Below are positions 49,093 to 57,208 of a stretch of DNA of 64,000 bases, piece after piece. Within the stretch, counting starts at the first letter, position 1. The number at the start of each line of letters is the position of its first letter. This stretch comes from Streptomyces sp. DH-12 (GTDB lineage Bacteria > Actinomycetota > Actinomycetes > Streptomycetales > Streptomycetaceae): contig NZ_PPFB01000001.1 of assembly GCF_002899455.1 (NCBI RefSeq), positions 5,493,001 through 5,557,000 of the forward strand, read 5' to 3'. The position numbers and the translations under genes are program-made. The notes beneath the pieces are model-generated. The model did not search any database. It was not told the origin of the DNA and saw nothing but the letters and a program-made list of their open reading frames with translations.

Positions 49093-50157
49093 ATGAGCGC
49101 TGTGACCCCCGCTGGAGGCGACAACGCGGCGGGCCGCTCCTGGCCCGCCCTGCTGAACGGACTGCTGGACGGCCGCGACCTGTCCGCCGACGACACCGCC
49201 TGGGCGATGGACCTGATCATGCGGGGCGAGGCGACCGACGCGCAGATCGCCGGCTTCGCGGTGTCGCTGCGGGCCAAGGGCGAGACCGTCGAGGAGATCA
49301 CCGGCTGCGTCCGGGCGCTCTACGACCACGCCAACGTCATCGAGGTGCCGGGCGCCACCGTCGACATCGTCGGCACCGGCGGCGACGGCGCCAGGACGGT
49401 GAACATCTCCACCATGTCCTCGATCGTCGTCGCCGGCACCGGGGCCAAGGTCGTCAAGCACGGCAACCGCGCCGCGTCCTCCGCCTCCGGCGCCTCCGAC
49501 GTCCTGGAGAAGCTGGGCGTCAACCTCGACCTGACCCCGCGCCGGGTCGCCGAGGTCGCCGAGGAGGCCGGCATCACCTTCTGCTTCGCGGTGAAGTTCC
49601 ACCCGGCGCTGCGCCACGTGGCCGCCGCGCGCGGCCAGCTCGGCATCCGCACGGTGTTCAACTTCCTCGGCCCGCTCGCCAACCCGGCGAAGGTCAAGGC
49701 CCAGGCGGTCGGCGTCGCCGACGCGCGCATGGCGCCCATCATGGCCGGGGTGTTCGCCGGACGCGGCCACTCCTCCCTGGTGTTCCGCGGCGACGACGGC
49801 CTGGACGAGCTGACCACCACCGGCACCTCCCGGGTGTGGGTGGTGCGCGACGGCGAGGTCACCGAGGAGACGTTCGACCCGCGGGACGCCGGCATCGAGC
49901 TGGCCCCGGTGGAGGCGCTGCGCGGCGCCGACGCCTCCTACAACGCCGAGGTCGCCCGCCGGCTGCTGGACGGCGAGCGCGGTCCGGTCCGCGACGCGGT
50001 GCTGCTGAACTCCGCGGCGGCGCTGGTGGCCCTGGAGCCCGGCAGCGGCACGCTCACCGAGCAGATCCGCGCCGGGATGGCGAAGGCGGCCGAGTCGATC
50101 GACTCCGGCGCCGCCAAGCGGGTCCTCGAGCGCTGGGTCGCCGTCACCCACGCGTAG
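49093..50157 (+). CDS. trpD: anthranilate phosphoribosyltransferase
   Basis: A 354-residue enzyme that transfers phosphoribose from PRPP to anthranilate in tryptophan synthesis. Signatures are VDIVGTGGDGARTVNISTMSS (PRPP loop, near residue 92), KVVKHGNRAASSASGASDVLEKLG, FLGPLANPAKVKAQAVGV and the DEL segment GDDGLDELTTTGTS. Start ATG 49093 follows CAGGAGCGACC. It is monocistronic; other trp genes are not nearby. A hairpin with 8-bp arms lies at 50195-50226 downstream. Confidence 0.95.
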   Translation: MSAVTPAGGDNAAGRSWPALLNGLLDGRDLSADDTAWAMDLIMRGEATDAQIAGFAVSLRAKGETVEEITGCVRALYDHANVIEVPGATVDIVGTGGDGARTVNISTMSSIVVAGTGAKVVKHGNRAASSASGASDVLEKLGVNLDLTPRRVAEVAEEAGITFCFAVKFHPALRHVAAARGQLGIRTVFNFLGPLANPAKVKAQAVGVADARMAPIMAGVFAGRGHSSLVFRGDDGLDELTTTGTSRVWVVRDGEVTEETFDPRDAGIELAPVEALRGADASYNAEVARRLLDGERGPVRDAVLLNSAAALVALEPGSGTLTEQIRAGMAKAAESIDSGAAKRVLERWVAVTHA

Positions 50158-50194
50158 GCCGGCGCGCGGACCGACGCGCGGGCCCCGTGACGGC

Positions 50195-50226
50195 CGTCCC
50201 GCGATCCGGATGCGGGTTGCGGGACG
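50195..50226 (+). terminator. probable trpD terminator
   Basis: CGTCCCGC (50195-50202) pairs exactly with GCGGGACG (50219-50226) around a 16-nt loop, 37 bp beyond the trpD stop and before the riboswitch. Confidence 0.5.
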
Positions 50227-50252
50227 CCGGTCACCTCACGTACGTTCCCTCT

Positions 50253-50362
50253 CAGGTCATGAGTGACAGCCATCAGGCCCCGGCCGGCTGTCCGGCAACC
50301 CTCCGTCCGTGGCGGGGTGCCCCGGGTGAAGACCGGGCCGTGAGCAGCAGGGCTCACGGCAA
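50253..50362 (+). ncRNA. SAM-IV-type S-adenosylmethionine riboswitch
   Basis: The stretch contains the landmarks of the actinobacterial SAM-IV aptamer in order: GGTCATGAGTGACAGC, the return strand GGCTGTCCGGCAACCCTCC, then GGCGGGGTGCCCCGGGTGAAGACC and a perfect CCGTGAGC/GCTCACGG stem (50338-50359). SAM-IV RNAs shut off sulfur-amino-acid genes when S-adenosylmethionine is plentiful. The controlled gene here is the class V aminotransferase starting at 50545. The exact 3' limit is approximate. Confidence 0.85.
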
Positions 50363-50366
50363 GCGC

Positions 50367-50404
50367 GGACCCCTCGCACACCAGGGGTCCTGGTCGTCGA
50401 GGAG
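50367..50404 (+). promoter_or_regulatory. riboswitch expression platform, two alternative stems
   Basis: GGACCCCT (50367-50374) pairs exactly with AGGGGTCC (50383-50390). Alternatively CCTCG (50372-50376) can pair with CGAGG (50398-50402), which includes part of the ribosome binding site GAGGAG (50399-50404). The two stems share bases and cannot coexist, so the region can switch between an exposed and a hidden ribosome binding site. Confidence 0.5.
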
Positions 50405-50410
50405 TCTTCC

Positions 50411-50431
50411 GTGAGCAAGCGAATGCGCTAG
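50411..50431 (+). CDS. possible six-residue leader ORF after the riboswitch
   Basis: GTG AGC AAG CGA ATG CGC TAG encodes MSKRMR. It has GAGGAG six bases upstream, a better ribosome binding site than the downstream aminotransferase. It ends 113 bp before the aminotransferase start. It may be a regulatory leader peptide coupling riboswitch state to the downstream mRNA, or the site may be incidental. Confidence 0.4.
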   Translation: MSKRMR

Positions 50432-50544
50432 GGCGTCGAGCCCCGCCTCCGCACACCCTCTTTCCCTCTTCTCCTTCGCGCTGGAGCGCCGCCGTCGTGC
50501 CGTCCGCTCGCGCGGGGATCCGCCCGCCCTCCGGGAGTTCCGTC

Positions 50545-51966
50545 ATGCCCGCTGCCACCACCGTCGCCGCCGAGCCGTCCGTCCGCTCCCCGCTGCCCGT
50601 CCTCGGCCGGGACGTCGCCGTCCCCCTGGTCACCGGCGGCGAGGCCGTCTACGCAGCGCTCGACTACGCCGCCAGCGCCCCCGCCCTCCAGTGCGTCTGG
50701 GACGACGTGGCCGCCTACGCCCCCTACTACGGCAGCGTCCACCGCGGCGCCGGCTACCTCTCCCAGCTCTCCACCGACCTGTTCGAGAACGCCCGCCGGA
50801 CCGTCGCCGAGTTCCTCGACTGCCGCATCGAGGACAGCCCGGGCGAAGTCCGGTCCGGCAAGGGCGGTGGCGGGCGACGGGAGGGGGACCAGGTGGTGTT
50901 CACCCGTTCCACCACCGACTCCCTCAATCTGCTCGCCGCCGCCCTGCCCGAGGACTGCGAGGTCTTCGTCTTCGAGACCGAGCACCACGCGGCGCTGCTG
51001 CCGTGGCGGCGGGCGGCCCGGGTGACCGTCCTCGACGCGCCCGGCACCCCCGCGCAGGCCGTCGAGACCCTGGAGCGCGCCCTCGCCGGCCGCGACCCCC
51101 ACGGCCCGGCCCTGGTCTGCGTCACCGGCGCCTCCAACGTCACCGGCGAGCTGTGGCCGGTCCGCGAACTCGCCGCCGCCGCGCACGCGCACGGCGCACG
51201 CATCGTGCTGGACGCCGCCCAGCTCGCCCCGCACCGCCCGGTGTCCGTGCGGGACCTCGACGTCGACTGGGTCGCCTTCTCCGGACACAAGCTGTACGCG
51301 CCCTTCGGCGCCGGGGTGCTGGCCGGCCGCGCCGACTGGCTCCGCGAGGCCGAGCCCTACCTCGCCGGCGGCGGCGCCAGCCGCAAGGTCGCGCGGCGCG
51401 CGGACGGGACGGTGCACGTGGAGTGGCACGAGACCGCCGCCCGCCACGAGGCCGGCTCGCCCAACGTCATCGGCGCCCACGCCATCGCCTCCGCCTGCAA
51501 GGCGCTCACCGAGGCGGGGTTCGACGCGCTCGCCGCGCGGGAGGAGGAGCTGGTCCGCACGGTGCGGGAAGGGCTGGCGGACGTGCCTCAGGTGCGGTTC
51601 CTGTCCTTGTTCGGCGACGACGCGCCCCGGGTGGGGGTGCTGTCCTTCGTGGTCGACGGCTGGAACAGCTCCCACTTCGCAGCGGCGCTCTCCGCCGAGT
51701 ACGGCATCGGGGTGCGGGACGGCTTGTTCTGCGCGCACCCGCTGGTACGGCGGCTGCTGGGCGGCGACACGGGCGGTGCGGGGGAGTGCGGGGCGCCGGA
51801 GGCGGGGGCGTTGAACGCGATCCGCGTGAGCTTCGGCGCCGGCACGCCGGAGGAGCATGTCGAGCGGTTCGTCCGGGCGGTGCGGGAGCTCGTGCGGGAC
51901 GGGGCGCGGTGGAGGTACCGGACGGTGGACGGGCGGTGCGTGCCGGACACGTCGGGGCGGGCGTAA
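50545..51966 (+). CDS. class V aminotransferase / cysteine desulfurase-like PLP enzyme
   Basis: A 473-residue fold-type I PLP enzyme. Signatures are LDYAASAPALQCVWDDVAAY and YYGSVHRGAGYLSQLSTDLF at the N-terminus (NifS/SufS-like), VFTRSTTDSLNLLAAAL, ETEHHAALLPWR (ring-stacking His), VDAAQLAPH-type segment VLDAAQLAPH and the PLP Lys in FSGHKLYAPFGAGVL. A SAM-IV riboswitch in the leader ties it to sulfur or methionine metabolism, so it may act on cysteine, homocysteine or a related thio-amino acid; the true reaction is unknown. Start ATG 50545 has GGGAG at seven bases; GTG 50497 in frame is an alternative with a similar site. Confidence 0.85.
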   Translation: MPAATTVAAEPSVRSPLPVLGRDVAVPLVTGGEAVYAALDYAASAPALQCVWDDVAAYAPYYGSVHRGAGYLSQLSTDLFENARRTVAEFLDCRIEDSPGEVRSGKGGGGRREGDQVVFTRSTTDSLNLLAAALPEDCEVFVFETEHHAALLPWRRAARVTVLDAPGTPAQAVETLERALAGRDPHGPALVCVTGASNVTGELWPVRELAAAAHAHGARIVLDAAQLAPHRPVSVRDLDVDWVAFSGHKLYAPFGAGVLAGRADWLREAEPYLAGGGASRKVARRADGTVHVEWHETAARHEAGSPNVIGAHAIASACKALTEAGFDALAAREEELVRTVREGLADVPQVRFLSLFGDDAPRVGVLSFVVDGWNSSHFAAALSAEYGIGVRDGLFCAHPLVRRLLGGDTGGAGECGAPEAGALNAIRVSFGAGTPEEHVERFVRAVRELVRDGARWRYRTVDGRCVPDTSGRA

Positions 51967-52001
51967 GAGGGAGTCGCCCCCGCCGCCCCTTCCCGTCCCA
52001 C

Positions 52002-52105
52002 CCCGGGGCTCCGCCCCCGGACCCCGCTCCTCAAACGCCGGAGGGGCTGATTCCAGCCCGTCCGGCGTTTGAGGACGAGGGGGTCCGGGGCGCAGCCCCC
52101 AGGGA
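52002..52105. terminator. nested bidirectional terminator with a 22-bp stem
   Basis: The inner stem pairs 52028-52049 with 52054-52075 (22 bp, one mismatch, loop ATTC; core TCAAACGCCGGA / TCCGGCGTTTGA). Outside it, GGGGCTCCGCCCCCGGACCCC (up to 52025) is complementary, with small gaps, to the GGGGGTCCGGGGCGCAGCCCCC stretch after 52079. It separates the convergent aminotransferase and glycerate kinase genes. Confidence 0.82.
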
Positions 52106-52128
52106 CGGGGCGGGGCGGCGGGGGCGCA

Positions 52129-53289
52129 TCACCCCTGAGGGGACGGGAGCCGGGCTCCCAGCACGATCATCCGCAGCGCCCGCTCCGTCGCGTCCGTCAG
52201 CAGTTCCGCGCCCCGGACCAGTGCCTCCGCCAGCTCCATGGGCCCCGGCAGGATGCCCTGACACGCGTCCACCCCCGGCACCTCCCCCGCCCCGTCCCCC
52301 AACGTCCCCGCGAGCGCCAGCACCGGCCGCCCCGCCAGCTTGGCCCGCCGGGCCACCTCCCCGGGCACCTTGCCGCGAGGCGTCTGGCGGTCCAGCGCCC
52401 CTTCCGCGGTGACCACCAGGTCGGCCCGCGCGAGGCGTTCGTCCAGGCCGAGATGGTCCAGCAGGACGGGAAACCGGGGCACCAGCGCCGCGCCCAGCGA
52501 GGCCAGCCCCGCCCCCAGCCCGCCGGAGGCGCCCGTGCCGCGGCCGAGCCGCAGGTCGACGCCGGTGACGGCGAGGTCCCGGGTCAGTACCCGCGCCCAG
52601 TTCTCCAGCCCCGCCGACAGCTCCTCCACCTGTCCCGGGGTCGCCCCCTTCTGCGGCCCGAACACCCGCGCCACGCCCCGCTCCCCGCACAGCACGTTGT
52701 ACGGGTTGCAGGCGACGACCAGTTCCACGCCGTCGAGGCGCGGATCGAGCCCGGTCGCGTCGATCCGGGCGAGACGCGACAACTCACGGCCGCCCGGGGG
52801 CAGTTCCGCCCCGTGCGCGTCCAGCAGCCGCGCGCCGAGCGCCTGGAGCGCGCCCGCACCCCCGTCGGAGGTGCCCGAGTCGCCGCAGCCCACCAGGATC
52901 CGCCGTACCCCCTGGTCGAGAGCGGCACGGATCAGCTCCCCGACGCCGTAGGTGGTGGTGACGCCCGGATCGCGGCGGGTGCGGGGGACCAGGGACAGCC
53001 CGGCGACGGCCGCCATCTCCACCACCGCGGTGTCCTGCCCGCCGAGCAGCGCGAAGTGCGTGCCGACCGGTTCGCCGACGGGGCCGGTGGCGGCCAGGGC
53101 GACCAGCCGGCCGCCGGTCGCGCGGGCCAGCGCGGCGGCGGTTCCCTCCCCGCCGTCCACCAGCGGGATGCGGTCGATCTCGGCGTCCGGCAGCACCCGG
53201 CGGACGCCCGCCGCGATGGCGTCGGCGGCGGCGGGGGCGGACAGCGACTCCTTGAAGCCGCTGGGGGCCACGACGACTCGGTTCAGCAT
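52129..53289 (-). CDS. glycerate kinase (GlxK/GarK family)
   Basis: A 386-residue enzyme phosphorylating glycerate to a phosphoglycerate. The N-terminus VVVAPSGFKESLSAPAAADAIAAGVRR and VDGGEGTAAALA are diagnostic, as are GCGDSGTSDGGAGALQALG and the C-terminal LVVTAEGALDRQTPRGKVPGEVARRA. Start ATG 53289 follows AGGAGTGATCGCCC. It is the second gene of a two-gene operon with the transporter 13 bp upstream. It lets the cell feed glycerate into glycolysis. Confidence 0.94.
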   Translation of the reverse strand: MLNRVVVAPSGFKESLSAPAAADAIAAGVRRVLPDAEIDRIPLVDGGEGTAAALARATGGRLVALAATGPVGEPVGTHFALLGGQDTAVVEMAAVAGLSLVPRTRRDPGVTTTYGVGELIRAALDQGVRRILVGCGDSGTSDGGAGALQALGARLLDAHGAELPPGGRELSRLARIDATGLDPRLDGVELVVACNPYNVLCGERGVARVFGPQKGATPGQVEELSAGLENWARVLTRDLAVTGVDLRLGRGTGASGGLGAGLASLGAALVPRFPVLLDHLGLDERLARADLVVTAEGALDRQTPRGKVPGEVARRAKLAGRPVLALAGTLGDGAGEVPGVDACQGILPGPMELAEALVRGAELLTDATERALRMIVLGARLPSPQG

Positions 53290-53302
53290 GGGCGATCACT
53301 CC

Positions 53303-54718
53303 TCAGCGGGTCACCGGCACGCCCAGCGCGGGCCACACGGTGACGGCGAACAGCAGGACGAGGGCGGCGGTGAGCGGGGCCAGCACGGCGGACAGCCGCA
53401 GCAGGTCGCGCGGGGTGTAGGTGGGGGTGCCGGGGATGTCCGCGAAGAGCGTCACCGGCTTGGCGGAGGCGGGCAGGGTGTGGCAGAAGCCGGCCGCGGC
53501 GGTGGACGCGAGCGCCGCCGCCACCGGGTTCACCCCGGCCGTCACGGCCGCCGCGACCACCAGCGGCACCAGCACGGAGGAGCGCGCGGACCGTGACTGC
53601 AGGACCAGGTGGGCGGCCGTGCTGACGGCGACGACGACCGTCAGGAACGTCAACGGGCCGATGCCCGCGGGCAGTCCGCCGACCAGCCAGCGGGCCGCGC
53701 CCGACTCGGCGAGCGCCACGCCCATCGCCATGGTCGCCGCCATGAACAGCAGCAGCGACCACGGCACCGTCTTGAGCGCGTCCTTCAGGCGCACGGTGCC
53801 CAGCGCCGGGGAGGCGGCGACGACCGCGCCGATCAGCGCGACCACCGCCGGGGACACCTGGTGCAGGGGTTCGCTGCACCACAGGGCGACCACCGTGGCC
53901 AGCAGCAGGGCGCACCGCTTCTCCGCCTGCGTCCAGGGGCCGGTGACCGGGCGGTCGCTGTGCCGCTGGATCTCCTCGGCGGTGATGCGTACCGGACCGG
54001 CGCGGTCGGCCCGCCGGGTGGTCGTCAACAGCACGGTCTCGGCGGCGAGATGGGAGGACACCACGGCCAGCGGCAGCCCCAGCAGCAGCCATTCGGTGAA
54101 GCCGACCCGCTCCCCGGTGGCCTCCCACAGCACGGACACGGTGATCAGATGGGCGCCCGCGCCGATCAGGGTCGCCACCGCGGACAGCAGGATCACGGTG
54201 GGGAACAGCAGCGCCAGCATCACCACCAGCCGCCCGCGCCCGGCCAGCGCCTTGGCCAGCGCGAGGAACACCGGCAGCGCGAGCGCCGCCCGGCCCGAGG
54301 TGGCCGGCACCGCGAACGCGGTGACGACCAGCGCCGCCGTCGTCAGATGCGTCAACTGCCGTACCGTGCGCGCCCCGCCGACCAGGAAGGCGGCCGCCCG
54401 CCCGGCGAGCCCGGTCCGGGTGACCGCGGCGGCCAGCACGAACGCGCAGATCAGGAGCCACACGGTCGAGTCGCCCAGGGTGCCGAACAGGGTGTCGCTG
54501 TCGATCACCCCGGTCACGGTGAGCGCGAGCCCCGCGCCGAGCGCGATGTAGGTGTCGTCGACGGGAGTGCCGATCCACGCGCAGGTGGCCAGCGCGAAGA
54601 CGGCGAGGGTGAGCCGGGCGTCCCCGCCGAGACCGGGGAAGACACCGGGCACGGCGAGCGCCGCGCAGAGAGACAGGGCCGCGCACAGCGCCACGGTGGA
54701 ACGGATGCTCAAGGTCAC
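53303..54718 (-). CDS. SLC13/DASS-type anion transporter, possible glycerate or dicarboxylate carrier
   Basis: A 471-residue membrane protein with about eleven or twelve hydrophobic segments arranged as two repeats (LGDSTVWLLICAFVLAAAVTRTGLAGR in the first; AATMAMGVALAESGAARWLVGGL in the second), the pattern of SLC13/ArsB-like transporters, with the conserved Ser/Asn-type motifs partly changed (PATSGRAALALPVFLAL; LPASAKPVTLF). Tight linkage to glycerate kinase (13 bp) suggests it imports glycerate or a related acid; that is inference. Start GTG 54718 has AGGGGA about 11 bases upstream. Three 11-bp-spaced repeats lie just upstream. Confidence 0.82.
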   Translation of the reverse strand: MTLSIRSTVALCAALSLCAALAVPGVFPGLGGDARLTLAVFALATCAWIGTPVDDTYIALGAGLALTVTGVIDSDTLFGTLGDSTVWLLICAFVLAAAVTRTGLAGRAAAFLVGGARTVRQLTHLTTAALVVTAFAVPATSGRAALALPVFLALAKALAGRGRLVVMLALLFPTVILLSAVATLIGAGAHLITVSVLWEATGERVGFTEWLLLGLPLAVVSSHLAAETVLLTTTRRADRAGPVRITAEEIQRHSDRPVTGPWTQAEKRCALLLATVVALWCSEPLHQVSPAVVALIGAVVAASPALGTVRLKDALKTVPWSLLLFMAATMAMGVALAESGAARWLVGGLPAGIGPLTFLTVVVAVSTAAHLVLQSRSARSSVLVPLVVAAAVTAGVNPVAAALASTAAAGFCHTLPASAKPVTLFADIPGTPTYTPRDLLRLSAVLAPLTAALVLLFAVTVWPALGVPVTR

Positions 54719-54739
54719 GTCATCGACGGTCCCCTCGGG

Positions 54740-54768
54740 CGGTGAGCCGCCGATGAGTCCTCGATGAA
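54740..54768 (-). promoter_or_regulatory. 11-bp-spaced direct repeats upstream of the transporter-glycerate kinase operon
   Basis: On the minus strand TTCATCG (54768-54762), CTCATCG (54757-54751) and CTCACCG (54746-54740) follow each other at exactly 11-bp intervals. Tandem heptamers at 11 bp are how OmpR/PhoB-type regulators bind. A response regulator of this class is encoded right next to it (stop at 54795), and the same motif precedes that regulator's own operon. Confidence 0.6.
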
Positions 54769-54794
54769 GGAACCTTCACCGGGACGCCGGTGCG

Positions 54795-55457
54795 TCAGGC
54801 CGGCAGACGGTAGCCCATCCCGCGGACCGTCTCGAGCTGGTCCGCGCCCAGCTTCTTGCGCAGCGCCCGCACGTAGACGTCCACGATGTTGGAGCCCGGG
54901 TCGAAGTCGTAGCCCCACACGTGGGAGAGGATCTGCTCGCGGGACAGCACTTGGCCGGGATGCCTCAGGAACAGCTCCAGCAGCACGAACTCACGGGCCG
55001 TCAGGTCGACGGTCCGGTCGTGCGCGCGGGCCCGCCGGGTGCGCAGGTCGAGGCTGAGCGCGCCGGACCGCAGCACGGTCACCTCCGGCGCCCGGGCCGC
55101 GGTGCGCAGCCGCAGCCGGATCCGGGCGAGCAGCTCCTCGAAGCGGAACGGCTTGGTCATCCAGTCGTCCGCGCCGCCCTCCAGACCCGCCACGGTGTCC
55201 CGTACCGAGTCCCGGGCGGTCAGCACGATCACCGGGGTCGTCACCCGGGCCTCGCGCAGTTCGCGCAGCACCGTGAAGCCGTCCCGGCCCGGCAGCCCGA
55301 TGTCCAGGACCACCAGGTCGAAGCCGCCGGTCAGGGCGTACGCGTGGCCGGCCTCGCCGTCGCCGGCGACGGTGGTGGTGAAGCCGTTGGCGCGCAGCCC
55401 CTTCTCGATGAAGGAGGCGATGCGCTCCTCGTCCTCGACGATCAGGATCCGGTTCAT
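54795..55457 (-). CDS. OmpR/PhoB-family response regulator
   Basis: A 220-residue regulator. The receiver has the acidic pocket LIVEDEERI, phosphoacceptor Asp52 (LVVLDIGLPGRDG), Thr in VIVLTARD and Lys in DWMTKPF. The C-terminal winged helix is typical: LTAREFVLLELFLRHPGQVLSREQIL, NIVDVYVRALRKKLG and ETVRGMGYRL. Start ATG 55457 has GAGG seven bases upstream and overlaps the kinase stop as ATGA, so the pair is translationally coupled. It probably binds the 11-bp direct repeats found upstream of this operon and of the transporter-glycerate kinase operon. Confidence 0.94.
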   Translation of the reverse strand: MNRILIVEDEERIASFIEKGLRANGFTTTVAGDGEAGHAYALTGGFDLVVLDIGLPGRDGFTVLRELREARVTTPVIVLTARDSVRDTVAGLEGGADDWMTKPFRFEELLARIRLRLRTAARAPEVTVLRSGALSLDLRTRRARAHDRTVDLTAREFVLLELFLRHPGQVLSREQILSHVWGYDFDPGSNIVDVYVRALRKKLGADQLETVRGMGYRLPA

Positions 55458-56971
55458 CCGCGGGCCTCTTCCAGGGTGAGTACGAAGGTGGCGCCGCCGC
55501 CCTCGGTGTCGTGCAGCCGGACCCGCCCGCCGTGGCCCTCGGCGATGGCCTTGACGATGGACAGGCCGAGACCGGCGCCGGAGCCGCGCGCCCCGCGCCG
55601 GGACGTGCCGCGCCGGAAGCGTTCGAAGATCAGCTCCCGGTCCTGCGGGCGCACGCCGGGTCCGGAGTCGGCGACGTACAGCTCGACGCGGGAGCCCTCC
55701 GCGCGGGAGCCGATGCGGATGGTCTGCCCGGGCGTGGTGTGCTGCACCGCGTTCTGCGCGAGCTGCACCATCGCCTGCGTGATGCGCTGCGGGTCCAGCT
55801 CGGCCTCCCGGTCGGCGGTGTCGGTGAGCTGCCAGTCGCGGTCGCCGAGGGTGCGGGCCTTCACGAAGACGTCGGCGGTGAGTTCGGCGAGCTGCACCGG
55901 CTCGGGGCTGACGAAGTCGGGCCGTTCGGCCTTGGCGAGCAGCAGCAGGTCCTCCACGATGCGGCTCATCCGGTCCAGTTCGTCCGTGACCAGGCGGACG
56001 GTCTCCTCGCGTTCCGCCGGGTCGTCGCCCATCAGCTCCAGATGGCCGCGCACGATGGTGATCGGGGTGCGCAGCTCGTGCCCGGCGTCGTCGACGAACT
56101 GGCGCTGGACGGCGAAGGCCCGCTCCAGCCGGTCCAGCATGGCGTTGAAGGTCTTGGCGAGGGCGGCGATGTCGTCGTGGCCGCGCACCGGGATGCGGCG
56201 GGTGAGGTCCTGCTCGGTGAGCTGTGCGGCGGCGGTGCGCACCAGCCGTACGGGCTGCAGGATGCGCCCGGCGACCGCCCAGCCGATGCCGGTGGTGAGC
56301 AGCAGCGCCACTCCCGAGATGGCGAGCAGCACCCGGAACACCTGGTCCACGCGGGCCAGTTCCCGCTCGGGGTGGTAGGCGACGACGAACGCCACCTCGG
56401 AGTGGCCGCCGTGCCGGGCCACGGGCACCTTCGCCCAGCGGATCTCGCCCTCGGGCCGGTGCAGCACCCCGGACGGGTCGGGGGAGTCGAAGATGCGGCG
56501 CCGGGCGTCGGCGTCGCGGTGCAGCGGCAGCGCGACGGGCAGGTCGCGCGGCTGGATGATCTGCGCCGGGTCGCCGCCGGGCCGGGCCACCAGGCCGATC
56601 AGCTCCTCGTCGGGGTCGGCGTACTGCCGTTCCAGGAACACCCTGAGCAGCCGGTCCGGTTCGGTGAACGGCCGGCCCGTCTCCGGGTCCAGGCCCCGCT
56701 CCTCGAACGCCGCGAACTCGCCGGTCTCCTGGGCGAGCAGCCCGTTGCTGCGATGGTCGACGTCCCGCAGCAGGAAGGAACGGGTGGTGGCGGCGACCGA
56801 GGTGAGGGCCACCGCCATCACGAACAGCAGCCACAGCAGGATGCGGACCCGGGCGGAGAGCCGCCGGCGGCCCCGGTCAGCCGTCGTCCCCGCCGGGTCC
56901 GTCGTCCCGGTCGGGTCCGTCGTCCCGGTCGGGTCCGTCGTCCGAGGGGCCTCGGTCCTGGTCGTCGTCAT
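55454..56971 (-). CDS. sensor histidine kinase (HAMP-HisKA type)
   Basis: A 505-residue kinase if started at ATG 56971. Residues 1-38 are a Thr/Asp/Pro/Gly repeat (TTDPTG units) encoded by an 18-bp tandem repeat. Helix 1 (VRILLWLLFVMAVALTSVAA, 42-61), an extracytoplasmic sensor region of about 145 residues, helix 2 (LLAISGVALLLTTGIGWAVAG, 215-235), HAMP, HisKA with His298 (DDAGHELRTPI) and HATPase (NAVQHT, DSGPGV, GAGLGLSIVKAIAEGHGG) follow. The start is uncertain: no ribosome binding site precedes it and 95 bp overlap the upstream gene in another frame; a start inside, before helix 1, is possible. Confidence 0.9.
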   Translation of the reverse strand: MTTTRTEAPRTTDPTGTTDPTGTTDPAGTTADRGRRRLSARVRILLWLLFVMAVALTSVAATTRSFLLRDVDHRSNGLLAQETGEFAAFEERGLDPETGRPFTEPDRLLRVFLERQYADPDEELIGLVARPGGDPAQIIQPRDLPVALPLHRDADARRRIFDSPDPSGVLHRPEGEIRWAKVPVARHGGHSEVAFVVAYHPERELARVDQVFRVLLAISGVALLLTTGIGWAVAGRILQPVRLVRTAAAQLTEQDLTRRIPVRGHDDIAALAKTFNAMLDRLERAFAVQRQFVDDAGHELRTPITIVRGHLELMGDDPAEREETVRLVTDELDRMSRIVEDLLLLAKAERPDFVSPEPVQLAELTADVFVKARTLGDRDWQLTDTADREAELDPQRITQAMVQLAQNAVQHTTPGQTIRIGSRAEGSRVELYVADSGPGVRPQDRELIFERFRRGTSRRGARGSGAGLGLSIVKAIAEGHGGRVRLHDTEGGGATFVLTLEEARG

Positions 56972-57206
56972 CGTCGTCGTCCGTCGGTCCGTCGGTCACC
57001 GGAGGCCGGGACACGACCTCGTCGCTGGGCGTGGGGGCGGGCCGGGTGTCCGACGGCGTCGGCGCGGGCGACCCGCTGTCCAGCTCGACCCGCGGGGGCA
57101 CCTTCGGCGGTTCGGGGCTGTCGGAGAGCGCGAAGCTGGTCGCGGCGACGCCCAGGGGAATCAGTACGACGGCGGCGAGGGCCGCCATCCGGCGAGTGAA
57201 GACCAT
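56877..57206 (-). CDS. small secreted acidic protein
   Basis: A 109-residue protein. It has a typical signal peptide (MVFTRRMAALAAVVLIPLGVAATSFA) and a mature part that is disordered: Pro/Ser-rich (APTPSDTRPAPTPSD), then a run of seven Asp and Asp/Gly/Arg repeats (DGPDRD units) encoded by an 18-bp tandem repeat. It is first in the operon with the two-component system. Its role is unknown; an exported sensor accessory or cation-binding peptide is conceivable. Start ATG 57206 has AGGA seven bases upstream, but that site falls in a hairpin. Confidence 0.75.
   Translation of the reverse strand: MVFTRRMAALAAVVLIPLGVAATSFALSDSPEPPKVPPRVELDSGSPAPTPSDTRPAPTPSDEVVSRPPVTDGPTDDDDDDDQDRGPSDDGPDRDDGPDRDDGPGGDDG
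56883..56936. repeat. 18-bp tandem repeat, three units, coding in two frames
   Basis: Units at 56883-56900 (variant), 56901-56918 and 56919-56936 (identical, GTCGTCCCGGTCGGGTCC), then a partial fourth. On the minus strand one frame gives DGPDRD (C-terminus of the secreted protein) and another gives TTDPTG (N-terminus of the kinase). As 18 is a multiple of three, copy-number change would alter both proteins without a frameshift. Confidence 0.8.
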
Positions 57207-57208
57207 GC

